Origin: Psoroptes ovis | Taxonomy: Eukaryota > Arthropoda > Arachnida > Sarcoptiformes > Psoroptidae | Direction of reading: 5' to 3' | Assembly (NCBI GenBank): GCA_002943765.1 | Contig: PQWQ01000004.1 | Coordinates: 1,612,001 to 1,676,000 of the forward strand | Length of the DNA: 64,000 bases | Shown: one piece after another, positions 36,533 through 49,330 of the stretch | How the letters are laid out: each line of letters starts with the position of its first letter | Position numbering within the stretch: the first letter of the stretch is position 1 | Program-made: the position numbers and the translations under genes | The notes under the pieces: model-generated | Seen by the model: only the letters and a program-made list of their open reading frames with translations | Told to the model about the DNA's origin: nothing | Databases searched by the model: none

Positions 36533-39500
36533 TATAGAAATTCTTCATCAAATTTTTTTTTATTATTATTCTGATTAAGTCATAAATAAATTGACTAATG
36601 AATATGAATTCAATGGATGAATTTTTTCAAAATTTACGAATTTCATGTACCATTTCTAATATATATATATATGAAATGTCATATATTCTTTGATTACAAT
36701 TATTGAATAGATGTATTCGTATTCAAATATATGTATTCGTGTACATATATAATCATTAGACCAAATTTTTTTTTCTTTGCTATTTTTCGATGCAATCAAA
36801 TTCTTTTCCCATTCGTATATATATCATTATTATTATTATATTGTATTGTTATCATTGCCGTATTATTACCATCATTTGGTTGAAAATACTGCAAATGTAC
36901 ATGTTTTTTAATCATTTTGATTCTATTGATATTCCACTATGGATGATATCATAAATTCTTGATGATTCGTTTGTCTGTATGCGTGTGTGTATATGTATGT
37001 TCAAAATAAATAAATAAATAAAGAATTTCTAAATTTCCACCAATGTATCAGCCATCATCACCACCACCACCATCGTCATCATTATTATCAAAATTACCAT
37101 TGTTTGAAAAAGTCTGAAGCCAGCAGCAATCATTTGGCTAAAACCATCAATGTTTACTTTATTCATTTATTATTATTCTTATTTATTTAATTTTGATAAA
37201 TATAAGAAATGTTAGAAATCATAATTTTATTCTTGATTCTTTGAAATGATGAAGAAATTATTCCATCATTACACATTACATATTAAATTCATTTAAATTC
37301 TATTCATATTGCATCGATGAATGTGTATGTATTACAATGTCATTATATTAATGAAAAAAAATGATTATTTGATTGGAATTTTTCATTTCATTTCATTTGA
37401 ATTTTTCATAAAATAGATTTAAAACTCCTAAAGCAAAAATAAATAAATAAATATTTTCAAATCAATTTAGATTCAATGGAATAGTTTAATATTCTAATTT
37501 TTCATTACTCTCATTCATTATCATCGTCATACATACATCACCAATGTTTTTATCAAATATTCGAATGTTTCAATATATTAGAAATATGTTTCAAGATTAA
37601 TTATGATGATTCAAATTGATAATTTAAAATTTGTTCGTTTGTGATATCAATATGATCATTATTATAATCAATATTTCTATAAATGTTTTTTGTTTTTCTT
37701 TGTGTGAATTTTTGAAATATTTTTGAAAAAAATTTCAATTCTTTTAAATTCAAAATAAAATCAAAATCAATTGTGTTTGTTTGTTTGTTTGTTCATTCAT
37801 ATCCATTACAATATTCATGGACACCGAATTTCAATTTTTTTACGTGTTTTATTTGATGGACTCTGTTTTCGTCCATTCTCAAACATCAAGCAAATTCAAC
37901 ATCGAACACTACAATAACACATTTACATCCAAAATTGATTTCAATCATTTCAATTCAATGATTTAACTGTTCTCCTTACAGAAAACTTTTTTTTTTTTTT
38001 TTTTTGGTAAGAAATTTTTCCATTAAAAAATTAATCATTCAATTAAGCGACCATAACAATGCGAAACATGTTTTCACATGGCACAATTTTCAATAAAAAA
38101 TAATAATAATTACAACAATGAAATTGTTTTTATATACACTGATTAAAAAAAGAGACGATATCAAATAAAATATCGATCATTATCATTGTTATTATTATTT
38201 CATCTAAAATAATCAATTAATCAAACTGATTGATTGATTGATTGATTAATTGAATTCGATGAATGAATGAATTTCCATTTCATATAAATTTTTATTCTAT
38301 CATTTATTATCATTTACTTTATGATAATATTTCAATTGTTAGTATATATTGATATTGACAGCAAGCAGCATATTTACATTTATAAATGTTATTTTTTTTG
38401 CTGTAAAAATGAAAATAATCAAAGAAGAAAATAAATATCCAAAGGGTCAAATAGTAATATATATGGTTATTAATTCATATAAAATATTTATTTATTATCA
38501 CGAAATTTTTTTCCCCTCAGGTGTTTATTTAAATAAACACATACAACAATAACTTATGGTAATTGTTGCATAATTTTAATCTTTGTTCAATTTTTTCTTC
38601 TTGTCTTTGATTAATTATTTTCAAACAGCATCATCATTAATAAAATGAATAAATGTACATAATCTATTCGCATATATTTCTTTTCATACAAATCAATGAG
38701 TTGATGATGATTTTCTAATTTTCTGATATTTTTGTCTTGGTTTTTGAATATGGATAATAATCGAAAATATTCAAGAAAAAATGGAAAAAAATTTCCATAG
38801 AAATTTTCAAGGCGAATCAATCATAATTGTTATGATAATAATTGGAATAATTTTATTCAAAAAAACAAAATATAAAAAATAAAAATAAATAAAAAAAATT
38901 CAAGATCAATAGCCTTATTGTAAAAAGTATTCATAAACAACAATATTTGTATATATTCAAGTTTAAAACCATGTTAAATTATTGTGTAATTTTTTGAATT
39001 TTTTTTTTGAATTTGAAATAAGTTTTCGATTTTCAAGTATATTAATCGATTCAAATATACTCATACACATATAAACATATACTTTTATTTATACTGAATT
39101 AAAAATTAATAAAAATTTTAAAATTTCAAGATTCTATTCGTCCATGTGTGTGTGTGTCTGTGTGTGAATATTGTTTACTAATTTTCAAATAACAATTTCA
39201 ATATTGTTTTGAAAAATATATTTTTCGATCATTATATGCTGAATTTCATATATTCATTTATACAAATGTTCATTTGTCTAACCAGAGAAAAAAATCGAAA
39301 AAAAAAACCAAAAATAATTTCAATCCCGAACATGTAGAATATGTTTGATCGTCTAGGATACAAAAAAAAAAAAAAATGCAATACTCTCTAACATGGCATG
39401 TATGTTGTATACAATTTATGCATGTATATGATGATAATCTTGAAAAAATAATTATTTTTCTCATCCATATTTGATTATTATTGATAATATATATTAATAA

Positions 39501-40534
39501 TAAATGATCATCTAGCTTTTTTTCTGTTTGATTTTTTTCAACTCTTTCGTTCATTTGTTCATTCATTCGTCTCATTCATTCAATCATATATGTTTTCAAT
39601 CTATCAATCAATCTATCAATCGATCGATCGATTACTCATCAATCACTGATCAAAATCTGAATATTATTATTATTCGATATATTATTTGTTTGATTATTAT
39701 TTATAATAATCAATCGATAGACATTAACCATGGTAATATATGAAAATTAAAATAAAAATATATCCATCGATGATCATGATGATGATGATGCACATGTAAT
39801 TTTGCTTTGAAATTCAGAAATTGTTTTTTATTTTCGAGTAAAATTATTGTTTTATTATTTTATTATCATTATTATTGACATAAATTTATACCAAATATTA
39901 ATGAATATGAATCTATTTAGCCATTATATTTACATATTCATTACATGCACCAAATAATGCAAATAATGGATTAATTCATTTTTGTAATTATTATTCATTG
40001 GACAAAACAATAATAAAAAATATTGAAATGAAATAATAATTCTTTTATTATCTTTTTAATGACATTTAATTTGGTTTTTTCTATTAATTTCGTCTTCATC
40101 AAAAACCAATATTTATATTTCCGATAGAAATAATTATTTATACCAGAAAAAAGATTGAAAAATCCATTCATTCCCCAATCAATCCCATAATTTTGTCAGA
40201 ACTCTATCAATATTAATGAATCATTCAAATTTGAATTTTTGTCAATTTTTATGATATTTCAATTATTCAAATATTGATTAATTTGGTTTTCATTGATCAT
40301 TTCTTCTTTATCGATTCATTAGTAATCAACGACAACACCAACTAACAACGACATACAAATTTTGAAATCAAAAATCATAAATCAAAAATTGATTTTTCTT
40401 CAGAAAAAAAAATTTGAAACAACCATCAAGAATCAGAAATCAACAATTGTGAAATTAAAAAATTGAAGCATTTATGAAATAAAAACTTGCGATTTTCATC
40501 ATTTTTCATCTCTTTTTCTTGAATCATTTTTTCG

Positions 40535-43500
40535 ATGAATAAAAAAATGACCAATTTTACACCGATTGGATCAAATGAAAATATTGTGAGTATAAATTTT
40601 CTAAAATTTTGTAAAATTTTTCAATGAAAAAATATAAATGTTTCACCACACTTATTCACACAAATGTGTATCATGGCGAAAATATTTGATTTTTTTTATA
40701 TCATTGCATTCAGTGTGTTTGTTTAGTATATTCAGTGAATTCAGCTATTTGAGAATATTTTTTTTGGGATTTTGGCTAAAAAACAAATTTATTTCATTGT
40801 TGTTGACGAGTATTTTTTTTGCTGCGGTTGTTGTTGTTGTTGTTTATGTTTAATTTCAATCAAGTTAAATTTTACAATTGTAATTTTATACATGTAAAAT
40901 TATCGTTCAATTCTCTTTCAATTCTTTGCTCCTTTTCCACTTGTTCCTTCATCATTCGAGAACATTTTCACATGAATTCGCGTGTATATTCTTGTACTTG
41001 TAAAATATCTTCATTCAAAAATATTCATTTTTTTTCCTTGCATAGAAATTGCGAAAAACTTTAAAATTAAGGAATTTTTTCTTCTCCATTCATCCATTCA
41101 TTCATTTATTTATTCAATTTCTTTCAAAAATGAAATAAACAAAGCAAAATAAACAAGCAAACAAACATTGCATTTGCAATCAATGATAGTTCTTAATTGT
41201 GAATGGAAATGCAAATAAATAAAAGTTTTATTTTTTTTTTAATATTTTGATTTGATTTATTTATTCATTTTCATTTACATTCAATTGCCACTAACACAAT
41301 TATAAATAAACTAATTATTATTATTATTATTCTGGTTATATTTCAATGTAATGATATTTGAAGATGATAATAATAATAATAATATGTAATTGTCATGTGA
41401 TTTACCGAACAAAATAGAAAAAAATTTAAATTTAAAAATAAATTTAAATTTCATCCAGCTTTTTTATTTTGTTATTGTTATTTATTACAAGTACATTACA
41501 ATTTGACATATATTTTTGTAATGCCAATATATTCGTAATATTCACATCAATTTTTCTCGGCTAAAATAGCTTTCAATTATCTCATTATTGAAGAAATATT
41601 ATTATTAGTTTAGACCTAAATACTTATTTATATTTTTTAGAATATTCATGTATATTACTCGATATTTATACAAATATATTCAATGTCAAAAGTCACTGTA
41701 AGAATTGTAATTTATTGAATGAATGAAAAAATTGTTGAAATTTTGTTCTAATAAAAAATTTATGATTTCGAGGTTCATGAAACCATGAAATACTTAAATC
41801 ATTATTATTATAATGACAATAATTTTACATGTGATAATCATAAATATATGCAATATATGAATTGAATATATAATATAAATTATATGTAATTGAATTCATT
41901 TAAGTACACATATTTCTATTTCTATAATCATTATGAACCTTATGATTTTTTTTTTTTGTTTACCAGAATTTAATTGTCATTTTTGAATGGTTCTATTTTC
42001 AAAATGATAATGATAATAATAGTAATAATAATCGATAATCAGAATGGTATTGAATAAATAAATATTTATATACACTTATATTTGTATAAATACATTTTGG
42101 TAATGTTTTATAAATTTCATTATGATAAAATTGTTTTTTTATTCATTTGTTTCTTATTAATATAAATGATTCTCTGCTATTTTGGGAATAATGATTCCTT
42201 GTAATTCTTGGTAATTCTTCGATATTCTTCAACGATTGGGTACCAATTAGATACCATTGAATTTAAAGGAATAAAATTCAAAATTATTTTAAATTTACTT
42301 CGAAATCGATTTTAATTAATGATTTTTTTCTCTTTAATTAGTTGCATTAATAAATGAATGTTTACATACACGAGAACGATAGACATTTCATCTCTCTCTC
42401 TCTCTCTATTCATTGTTTTTCATCTAATAATATGTAATAGACGAAAAGCAAAGTCATTGAAATTTTAGAAATAAAAAATTTGAAATTGAAATTAAAATTT
42501 GTCTAAAAAATGGATAAATTAACATTTAAGCTGAATACAAATAAATAGATGGTGATGATGATGATAATAAATGTAAACCACTGTGGTTAATAACGGGAAA
42601 AAAATATTAAATAAAATATGAAATAAAATATTCAATCAAATTGACATTGAATGAGTGAATGAATGATGAATTAGCAAGAATCTATCAACACCTTTTGTGT
42701 TGAAAAATATTTGCGAAAAATGGAAAAAAAAATTCAAAGTTAATTTCAAATTTATTTGAAATAAATGAATGAATGAAAAAAATTCCGATCAAGTATTTCA
42801 CATGAGTATTTATGAAATATGAATATACATCACATACACACACAAACATATTACGATGGTGTATGATGATAGTCAAGTGTTGAAAATATTAAATTTCAAT
42901 GAATTGAATTCAATTTCAAGTGTTTTGTTTATTTATTTTCAAATTCTTTGATTTAGTTTCACAATTTCTCATCAATTTTTTTTTGTATTCTGTGAAAATT
43001 CTTTGATTCCCACTTCGAATCAATCAAAAATTTTTCAATCAATTTCCATTCTATTTCAAGACAAATATATTTGATGTTTTGAGAAAAAAAATCTAAAAAA
43101 ATGTTTAAACAACATCAGCAGCAGCACCAACAACAACAACGAGAATTTGCTTTTCAATTCACTGTTTTTACGGTAATTCCTTTTGTTTGTATGCGAAATA
43201 ATAAGAAAACTAATTCTACGATATTCTTTCGCCATGTATTGTCTATGATGGTGTTTGTTTTGTTGTTTTATGTGTTTTTTTTCAATATAATCGAGTTTGA
43301 ATCAATTTATTTACATTGTCATGTAATTGTTTTTTTTTCTCGTTTTTTTTCAATTGTTCCACGTAAAAAATAAAATAAAATAGGAAGAACAGATCATCAA
43401 TTGTGATCTAATGGATCCTGAAATGCCAAACGATAATGATGATGATACTGTTCCTTCACAAAAATCCGATTTAAAGAAAAAAGAATGGGGAAGTTATACA

Positions 43501-46332
43501 GAATTTTTATTAGCATCATTAAGTTATGCAGTAGGTTTAGGTAATATATGGCGCTTTCCCTATCTAGTTTATCGTAATGGTGGAGGTAAGTGAATTTAAT
43601 TGATTTTATTTTTTTTTAATTAATTAAAAAAAATTCAAATTAATGTATTTTTTTTTTAATTTTATTTTCTTTTAAATTTCGTTTGAAATTTTATTATTGT
43701 GATGAAATAATCATAATTGATTAGGTGCCTTTTTTGTGCCATACTTTATTATGTTATTTTTTGTTGGAATACCATTATTTGTGTTAGAATTTTCATTTGG
43801 TCAATATATGCAAAGTAGTCCGGTTAAAGTATGGATTATTGCACCATTATTCACCGGTATCGGTATTGCGATGTGTGTTATGTCTGGTTTAGTATCAATC
43901 TATTATAACATGGTCATTGCATGGGCTGTTAGATATTTAGTGACAGCATTATTTTATGATATTGATTGGGACACATGTGGACATGAATGGAATACTAATG
44001 GTATTATTGAATATTCAATATGAATAAATTAAATATTTTGACATCTTATTTAATTAATTTGCATATAGAATGTCGACGTTTCGATCCAACAAATTGTACA
44101 TTGACAAACGGTACCATGTTATATAATGGTACATGCATACATCGACAATGTTTTTATATGACAAACAATACAAATATTGTGAATATGAATCCATCGGATA
44201 TAATTGAAATTCCTGATCTAATCAATTGTACAATTCATGATGATTTATGGTATAATTATAAATTGGAAAATTCTAAAATGCCTAGCGATGAATATTTTCA
44301 GTATGTTTAATACCTTTTTTTGAATTACTCAAAAATTCAATCAATTTTTTTTCTAGTAATAAAATTTTAGGTCTTAGTTCAGGTCTTGATGACCTTATTG
44401 GTATACGTTGGGATTTAGCAGCTTGTCTATTCATTTGTTGGGCAGTTGTGTTTGCTTGTCTTTACAATGGTTTAAAATCAATGGGCAAAGTATGTACCAA
44501 AAAATGATGAACTTGAATTATTTTTTAATACATAAATTTGTTTTTTTGTGTAAATAGTCAGCATATTTTACAGCAATATTTCCATATGTTGTATTGACAA
44601 TCTTATTATTACGTTGTGTATTTTTGGATGGTGCTTCTGATGGTATTGATTTTTATTTAAGTCCAGAATGGGATCGTTTAAAACATGTTCATGTTTGGGT
44701 AATTTTTATTTTTGTGAATTTTCATTCAAAATAATAATTGATTGATTATTTTTTCATTTAATTCATTAGGCTGATGCAGCTATGCAAATCTTTTTCTCAT
44801 TATCACCTTGTTGGGGTGGTATCATTACGTTAGCCAAAGGAAATAGTTTGCGACATAATTTCATAAAGTATGATTGTTTTTTTTATTGTCGTAAATTGAA
44901 TCATAATCGATTTTTATGTATTTCAGAGATGCATTCTACATATCTATTGGTAATTGTTTAACAAGTGTTTATGCTGGTTTTGTTATATTTTCCATCATTG
45001 GCTTTATGGCACATGAAATGGGTCGTAATGTTAAAGATGTAGTCACGCAAGGTAATCGAAACTTTGAATTATTAATGAAAAAGCAAATATAATCATTCAT
45101 TTTGCATAGGTGCTGGTCTAGCTTTCATCGTATATCCAGATGCATTATCAAGATTACCAGTGGCTAGATTTTGGTCTATCATATTTTTTGTCATGTTATC
45201 AACATTAGGTTTCGGTACACAATTCACGTTAATCGAATCGGTTGCAAGTACAGTTTCAGAAATGTTTTACAGTCGTCCAAATCGACAAATAAAACGTCGT
45301 ATATTGATGTTGGTTTGTTTTACATTTTTCATGTTGGGTCTTATATTAAGTACACATGTATGTAACTATTGATTATTATTGTTCAATAATTTATTTGAAA
45401 TTATTCATTATGAAAAAAATTTAGGCTGGAATGTACATATTACAGCTAATGGATGATCATTGTGCAAGCATTTCAGCAATAATGATTGGTTTCATCGAAT
45501 TGAATGTAATTGTTTGGGTATATGGTATTGATAAATTTTTAAGAAATGCACAGAAAATGCTTGGTTCATTTCCAATGTTTCCAATGGTTTGGAAATTCAT
45601 ATGGATATTTATAACTCCAACTATTTTAGGAGTATGTATTTTGTTATTTTCATAAATAATAATATATTCACAACAATTATTCATTTCTTCCCGATGAAAT
45701 TAAAGGGTTTATTCATATCGACTGTGATCGAATATGATACGTCCACATATGGTAATTATGTATTTCCACCATGGGCATCGGTTGTTGGCTGGACATTATC
45801 AATGTTATCAATATCAACAATACCATTATATGCTCTCTATAAAATTCTTACATATCCGCATGGCAGTTTATATGAGGTATCTAACTAATTTTTTCATTTA
45901 ATTAATTGATTCATTTAATTCATATAATTATAGCGATGGTTAATATTGACAAGACCATCACCAAAATGGGTACCACCACGCTTTGGTGATGATGATGATG
46001 ATGACGAAGATGATGATGATGATAGTGATGATAATAAAAATGATGGCCGTAATCAATTACAAACCACAAGAAAATCACATCGTCGTGGTTCTAAAAAACA
46101 TACGAATCCATTACATTTACATTTACATGGACATGCACCATTACATTGTGAATCACAGATTGCATTACGTAATGATGAAGATGATGTTAATAGTGATGAT
46201 TCACAAGAAAATGAATATGAAAATCAAGCAATTAGTCATTTTATATCGAATCAATTAAGACATAATATTAGCCAAAATTCATTAGAAAGTGATACCGGTA
46301 TTAATTTAAAAATATTGAATTCAAGAAAATAA
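40535..46332 (+). CDS. SLC6-family Na+/Cl- dependent transporter (12 coding exons)
   Basis: Coding exons are 40535-40585, 43384-43585, 43725-44000, 44069-44300, 44357-44489, 44558-44698, 44770-44867, 44927-45051, 45110-45357, 45425-45631, 45706-45876 and 45934-46332, giving 760 aa. SLC6 carriers use Na+ and Cl- gradients to take up amino-acid or amine neurotransmitters across the plasma membrane. TM1 has SYAVGLGNIWRFPYLVYRNG (Na+/substrate site); TM3 has SIYYNMVIAW; TM6 has FFSLSPCWGG; TM8 has LGFGTQFTLIESV; EL2 is Cys-rich with several N-glycosylation sequons (NCT, NGT, NGT, NCT). By overall feel it is nearest to glycine-transporter-like members, but the substrate is not proved. The C-terminal cytosolic tail has LTRPSPKWVPP then an Asp/Glu run and a His/Arg-rich stretch. 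The first exon (MNKKMTNFTPIGSNENI, donor GTGAGT) sits 2.8 kb upstream; without it the ATG at 43411 would be the start. Confidence 0.93.
43101..43172 (+). CDS. Possible alternative first exon of the SLC6 gene
   Basis: An ATG opens MFKQHQQQHQQQQREFAFQF and ends at a donor (ACG-GTAATT) in phase 0, matching the phase-0 acceptor at 43383. Splicing would give a Gln/His-rich alternative N-terminus for the same transporter. The intron would be 211 nt. No direct evidence of use. Confidence 0.35.
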
Positions 46333-49330
46333 TTTTAAAAAACAAATAATAATCATTGAGATTCAATTTAATTTGAAAATATTTGAAAAAAAGTGAATGC
46401 ATGAGACGGTTATCAAACATTGTGCATTAAAAATATGAAATTTTAAGGTAAAACCAATATAAATCATCATCATTATTATTATTATTATCATTATTTTATA
46501 GAAATATCCATAATAATGATAACATCATCAGTAAATCATTGAATTGAAAAAAAAATTATCAAATCAAATTGAATCAATATTATAAATATATCATATATTG
46601 AAAAGAGAGAGAGAGAGAGTGGAAAAAATATTCAGGAAAATTCAAAAATATTTTATATTAATTCATATAAACATATAAATATAAATAAATATATCACATA
46701 TTAATAATTATTATAATTATAAAAAAAATCATTATATAATTATAATAATTATTAATAATAATAAATATATTGCTCCATTTTTTTTGTCATATATATTTAA
46801 ATACATATAAAATATAAATATAATTATATATTTCTTCATTTATTATTACATAATAATTATTATTATTATTATCATTAATATTATAATATTATTTTTATTT
46901 TCATTTCGCTATTCTTAATAATAATTTTGTTAAGCAAACCAACATTTACACACATACACACTAACACACCCCATATGCATATATTTTCAAACCCGTTATT
47001 CACACTAAAAATAGATAAATAGATACATCATTAAATATTTTGACAATTTTAGAAATCTTTTGTTTTTTTTTTCATTTGTTATTCAAAAATCAAAAATTGA
47101 TACAAAATAGATTTCAAAAAAAAAAAAAAAAAAATTATGAAATAAAATCCACCGATATTCTCTCAAATTGTTATTACACATAATTACAATATATCATCAA
47201 TAAGACACCCACACACACACATGATTACTTAATTATGTGATTAATCATTTTCTTTCTTTTTTTTTAATAAGTTAAAGCCAAAAAATTTTGAGAAATTACA
47301 CATTGATCATTGAACATTTTGATTGATTAATAATAATAATATTGAAAATAAATTTGAATAATTATGATAAAATTTGAAACCAAAAAAAAGAAAAACAAAA
47401 TGAAAAAGATTTTTACGGGAAAATTTCAGAAATTTTGTAATTTTTTTAAATTTTAAATTTTATAAATATTTTGAAAATAATAATAATAATAATAAAAGAG
47501 TTGAATCATTGATTTATTTATTATTAATTTGAAATTTTTCATTTTTATTTAGTTTTTTTCAGTACAAAAATTATTATGATGATAGATCTGACATCTATTG
47601 ATCAAGATTTAATGTGTGGAAATTTCTCAGTATCATTAGATATGATTCTACATCAATGGATGGCAGTATTGATTCGATTTGATTGAATGAAATTATTATA
47701 AATCGGGTTTCTTTCATCGATCAATCTTCATTTGTCGATGAATGATGGCAAAAGCAAAATTTGACTGAAGCATCAGTTTTATTTGAACTTTTTGAAATAT
47801 TTTTTTTTTGTCAAAAATTTTCCAAAATCAAATTCAATCGATTCAACCTATGTTCAACATCCGTCTTATCCAGTTATTTTAATCAATCATTTTTTGCACG
47901 AAATTCGCCCAACCCGAGTCACACTCGGGCAGTCAAATTACAAAATTTGAAAAACTAATGGAAAAGCTTTTAAACGATTTGCTTTGGAAAATTGAATTGA
48001 AAATTTTCAACGTAATTTAAAAATTCTGATGTGTATTTGCTATTTTTTTAAAATTATTAAAATCTCTATGAATCAATGGATTTGATGCTTATTTTGTGCT
48101 TATGTCAATACAAAAACACACACACATTTTATGAGAGATAAAATTTTACAAAAAATTTATCCGAAAACTAAAAATTTTGATTGGTGAATCTCAAAGAATA
48201 ATAGGCGTCAACCAAATTTCGTTTGGGCAGGATTTAGTGAATGCAAAATTGAAGATGCTTTCATGCATGTGTAACTACATTAATGTTTCGTTGATATTAT
48301 TCTTTTTTTTCGTCGATTTGATTGCATTTATCATCATTGATTTAGTTATTCGGTGAATTTAACTCAGTAAAATTTTGTTTGCTGTTTGATTCATACTAGT
48401 TAATCTGATAAGAATTTTCTGGCCAGAAATTCAATGTATATGTGAATACATGATGCATCCATATACCGATCACAAGTATTGCTATTTGTTTTGTGTATAT
48501 TCGTGTGTAAATGTGTGTGTGAATGTCAATAATAATATAATAGTAATCATAATAATGAAATCAGTGAAACATGTATTCATTCATTCATGATGAAATGCAC
48601 CAAGAATAAATGATGTTCGTGAATACAAATGTATGTGGATGTATATTAGTGCAAAATGCATGTTTGATTTACTTATACAAACATTATATATATATAATGA
48701 ACGGTGTTGGGCGGCAATTTTTAATTTCTCATCAATTCAAACATTTTTGCAAATTTTCATTTAAAAACATATTTTTTCAAGTTTTATTTTTTAGATTATT
48801 TACAGATTCAATAATAATTATGATTATTATGAATGTTTAGTCAATTTTAAATTTGTTTTGATTGTTTCAATTTGATAGATAAAATAAATAGTGAAAAAAA
48901 CATTGTCTTCTTGTTGCTGGCATACAAAATTCTGTTTAGAATTTCCAAAGATCAAAGTAAAACAATAAGGATATAAATCAATTTGAAATTTACAAAAGAA
49001 AAAATTCGCAAAAGTTCACTACAAACACATGTTTTCTTATTTTAAGTTGTTCAACATTGAATCAATTATAATGATATTAATTTTAATATAAAACACGAAG
49101 AATATTCTGATCAGAACTTTCATAAATATATCAGTTTCGATAAATTGTACAAAAATTCATTGTTTTTTTGAGGAAGAATCTCCAATCTTTCCCATTATGT
49201 TTCAAGTGTTTTCAACAACCGAAAAAAGAAAATTATCATAATTATTGAGCTTGTGAATTAATTTTTTGAATTCAATAAATCATCAATTGTTATTTATAAT
49301 AAGTTATTATACATTAGAATAATTATATAA
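46333..49330. other. SLC6 3' UTR and single-minded 5' flank
   Basis: Extremely AT-rich. It contains the perfect hairpin at 46699-46757, (AC)n runs, an A-run near 47117-47134, and an exon-like stretch at 47563-47686 (pyrimidine tract plus AG, then 36 open codons from the ATG at 47576) that I could not assign. A small GC-rich hairpin (CCCGAGT-CAC-ACTCGGG) lies at 47913-47929. The sim promoter is presumably in the last kilobase. Confidence 0.5.
46699..46757. repeat. Perfect 23-bp AT-only inverted repeat, 13-nt loop
   Basis: Arms 46699-46721 and 46735-46757 are exact reverse complements. It lies about 370 nt after the SLC6 stop, so it may form a 3' UTR hairpin. Confidence 0.7.

Larger units (their letters stand above)
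27740..40534. other. 12.8-kb gene-poor stretch
   Basis: Apart from the retrotransposon fragment and small inverted-repeat elements listed separately, this is AT-rich DNA dense in (TG)n, (GAT)n, (AAT)n and ATTC-type simple repeats. No coding exon could be supported. A consensus donor (CTAG-GTAAGTTTT) at 33399-33411 could end a noncoding 5' exon. It may contain introns of the KRAP-like gene and the upstream control region of the SLC6 gene. Confidence 0.5.

Noticed and set aside
37043..37117. Short ORF MYQPSSPPPPSSSLLSKLPL...
   Set aside because: Produced by a CCA/TCA microsatellite, 24 codons with no good splice sites.
39600..39650. ATCAATCTATCAATCGATCG repeats as a possible CRISPR-like array
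   Set aside because: Simple tetranucleotide microsatellite with no unique spacers; eukaryotic context.
47913..47929. GC-rich hairpin CCCGAGT-CAC-ACTCGGG as a transcription terminator or RNA element
   Set aside because: A single short stem in intergenic eukaryotic DNA gives no basis for a function.
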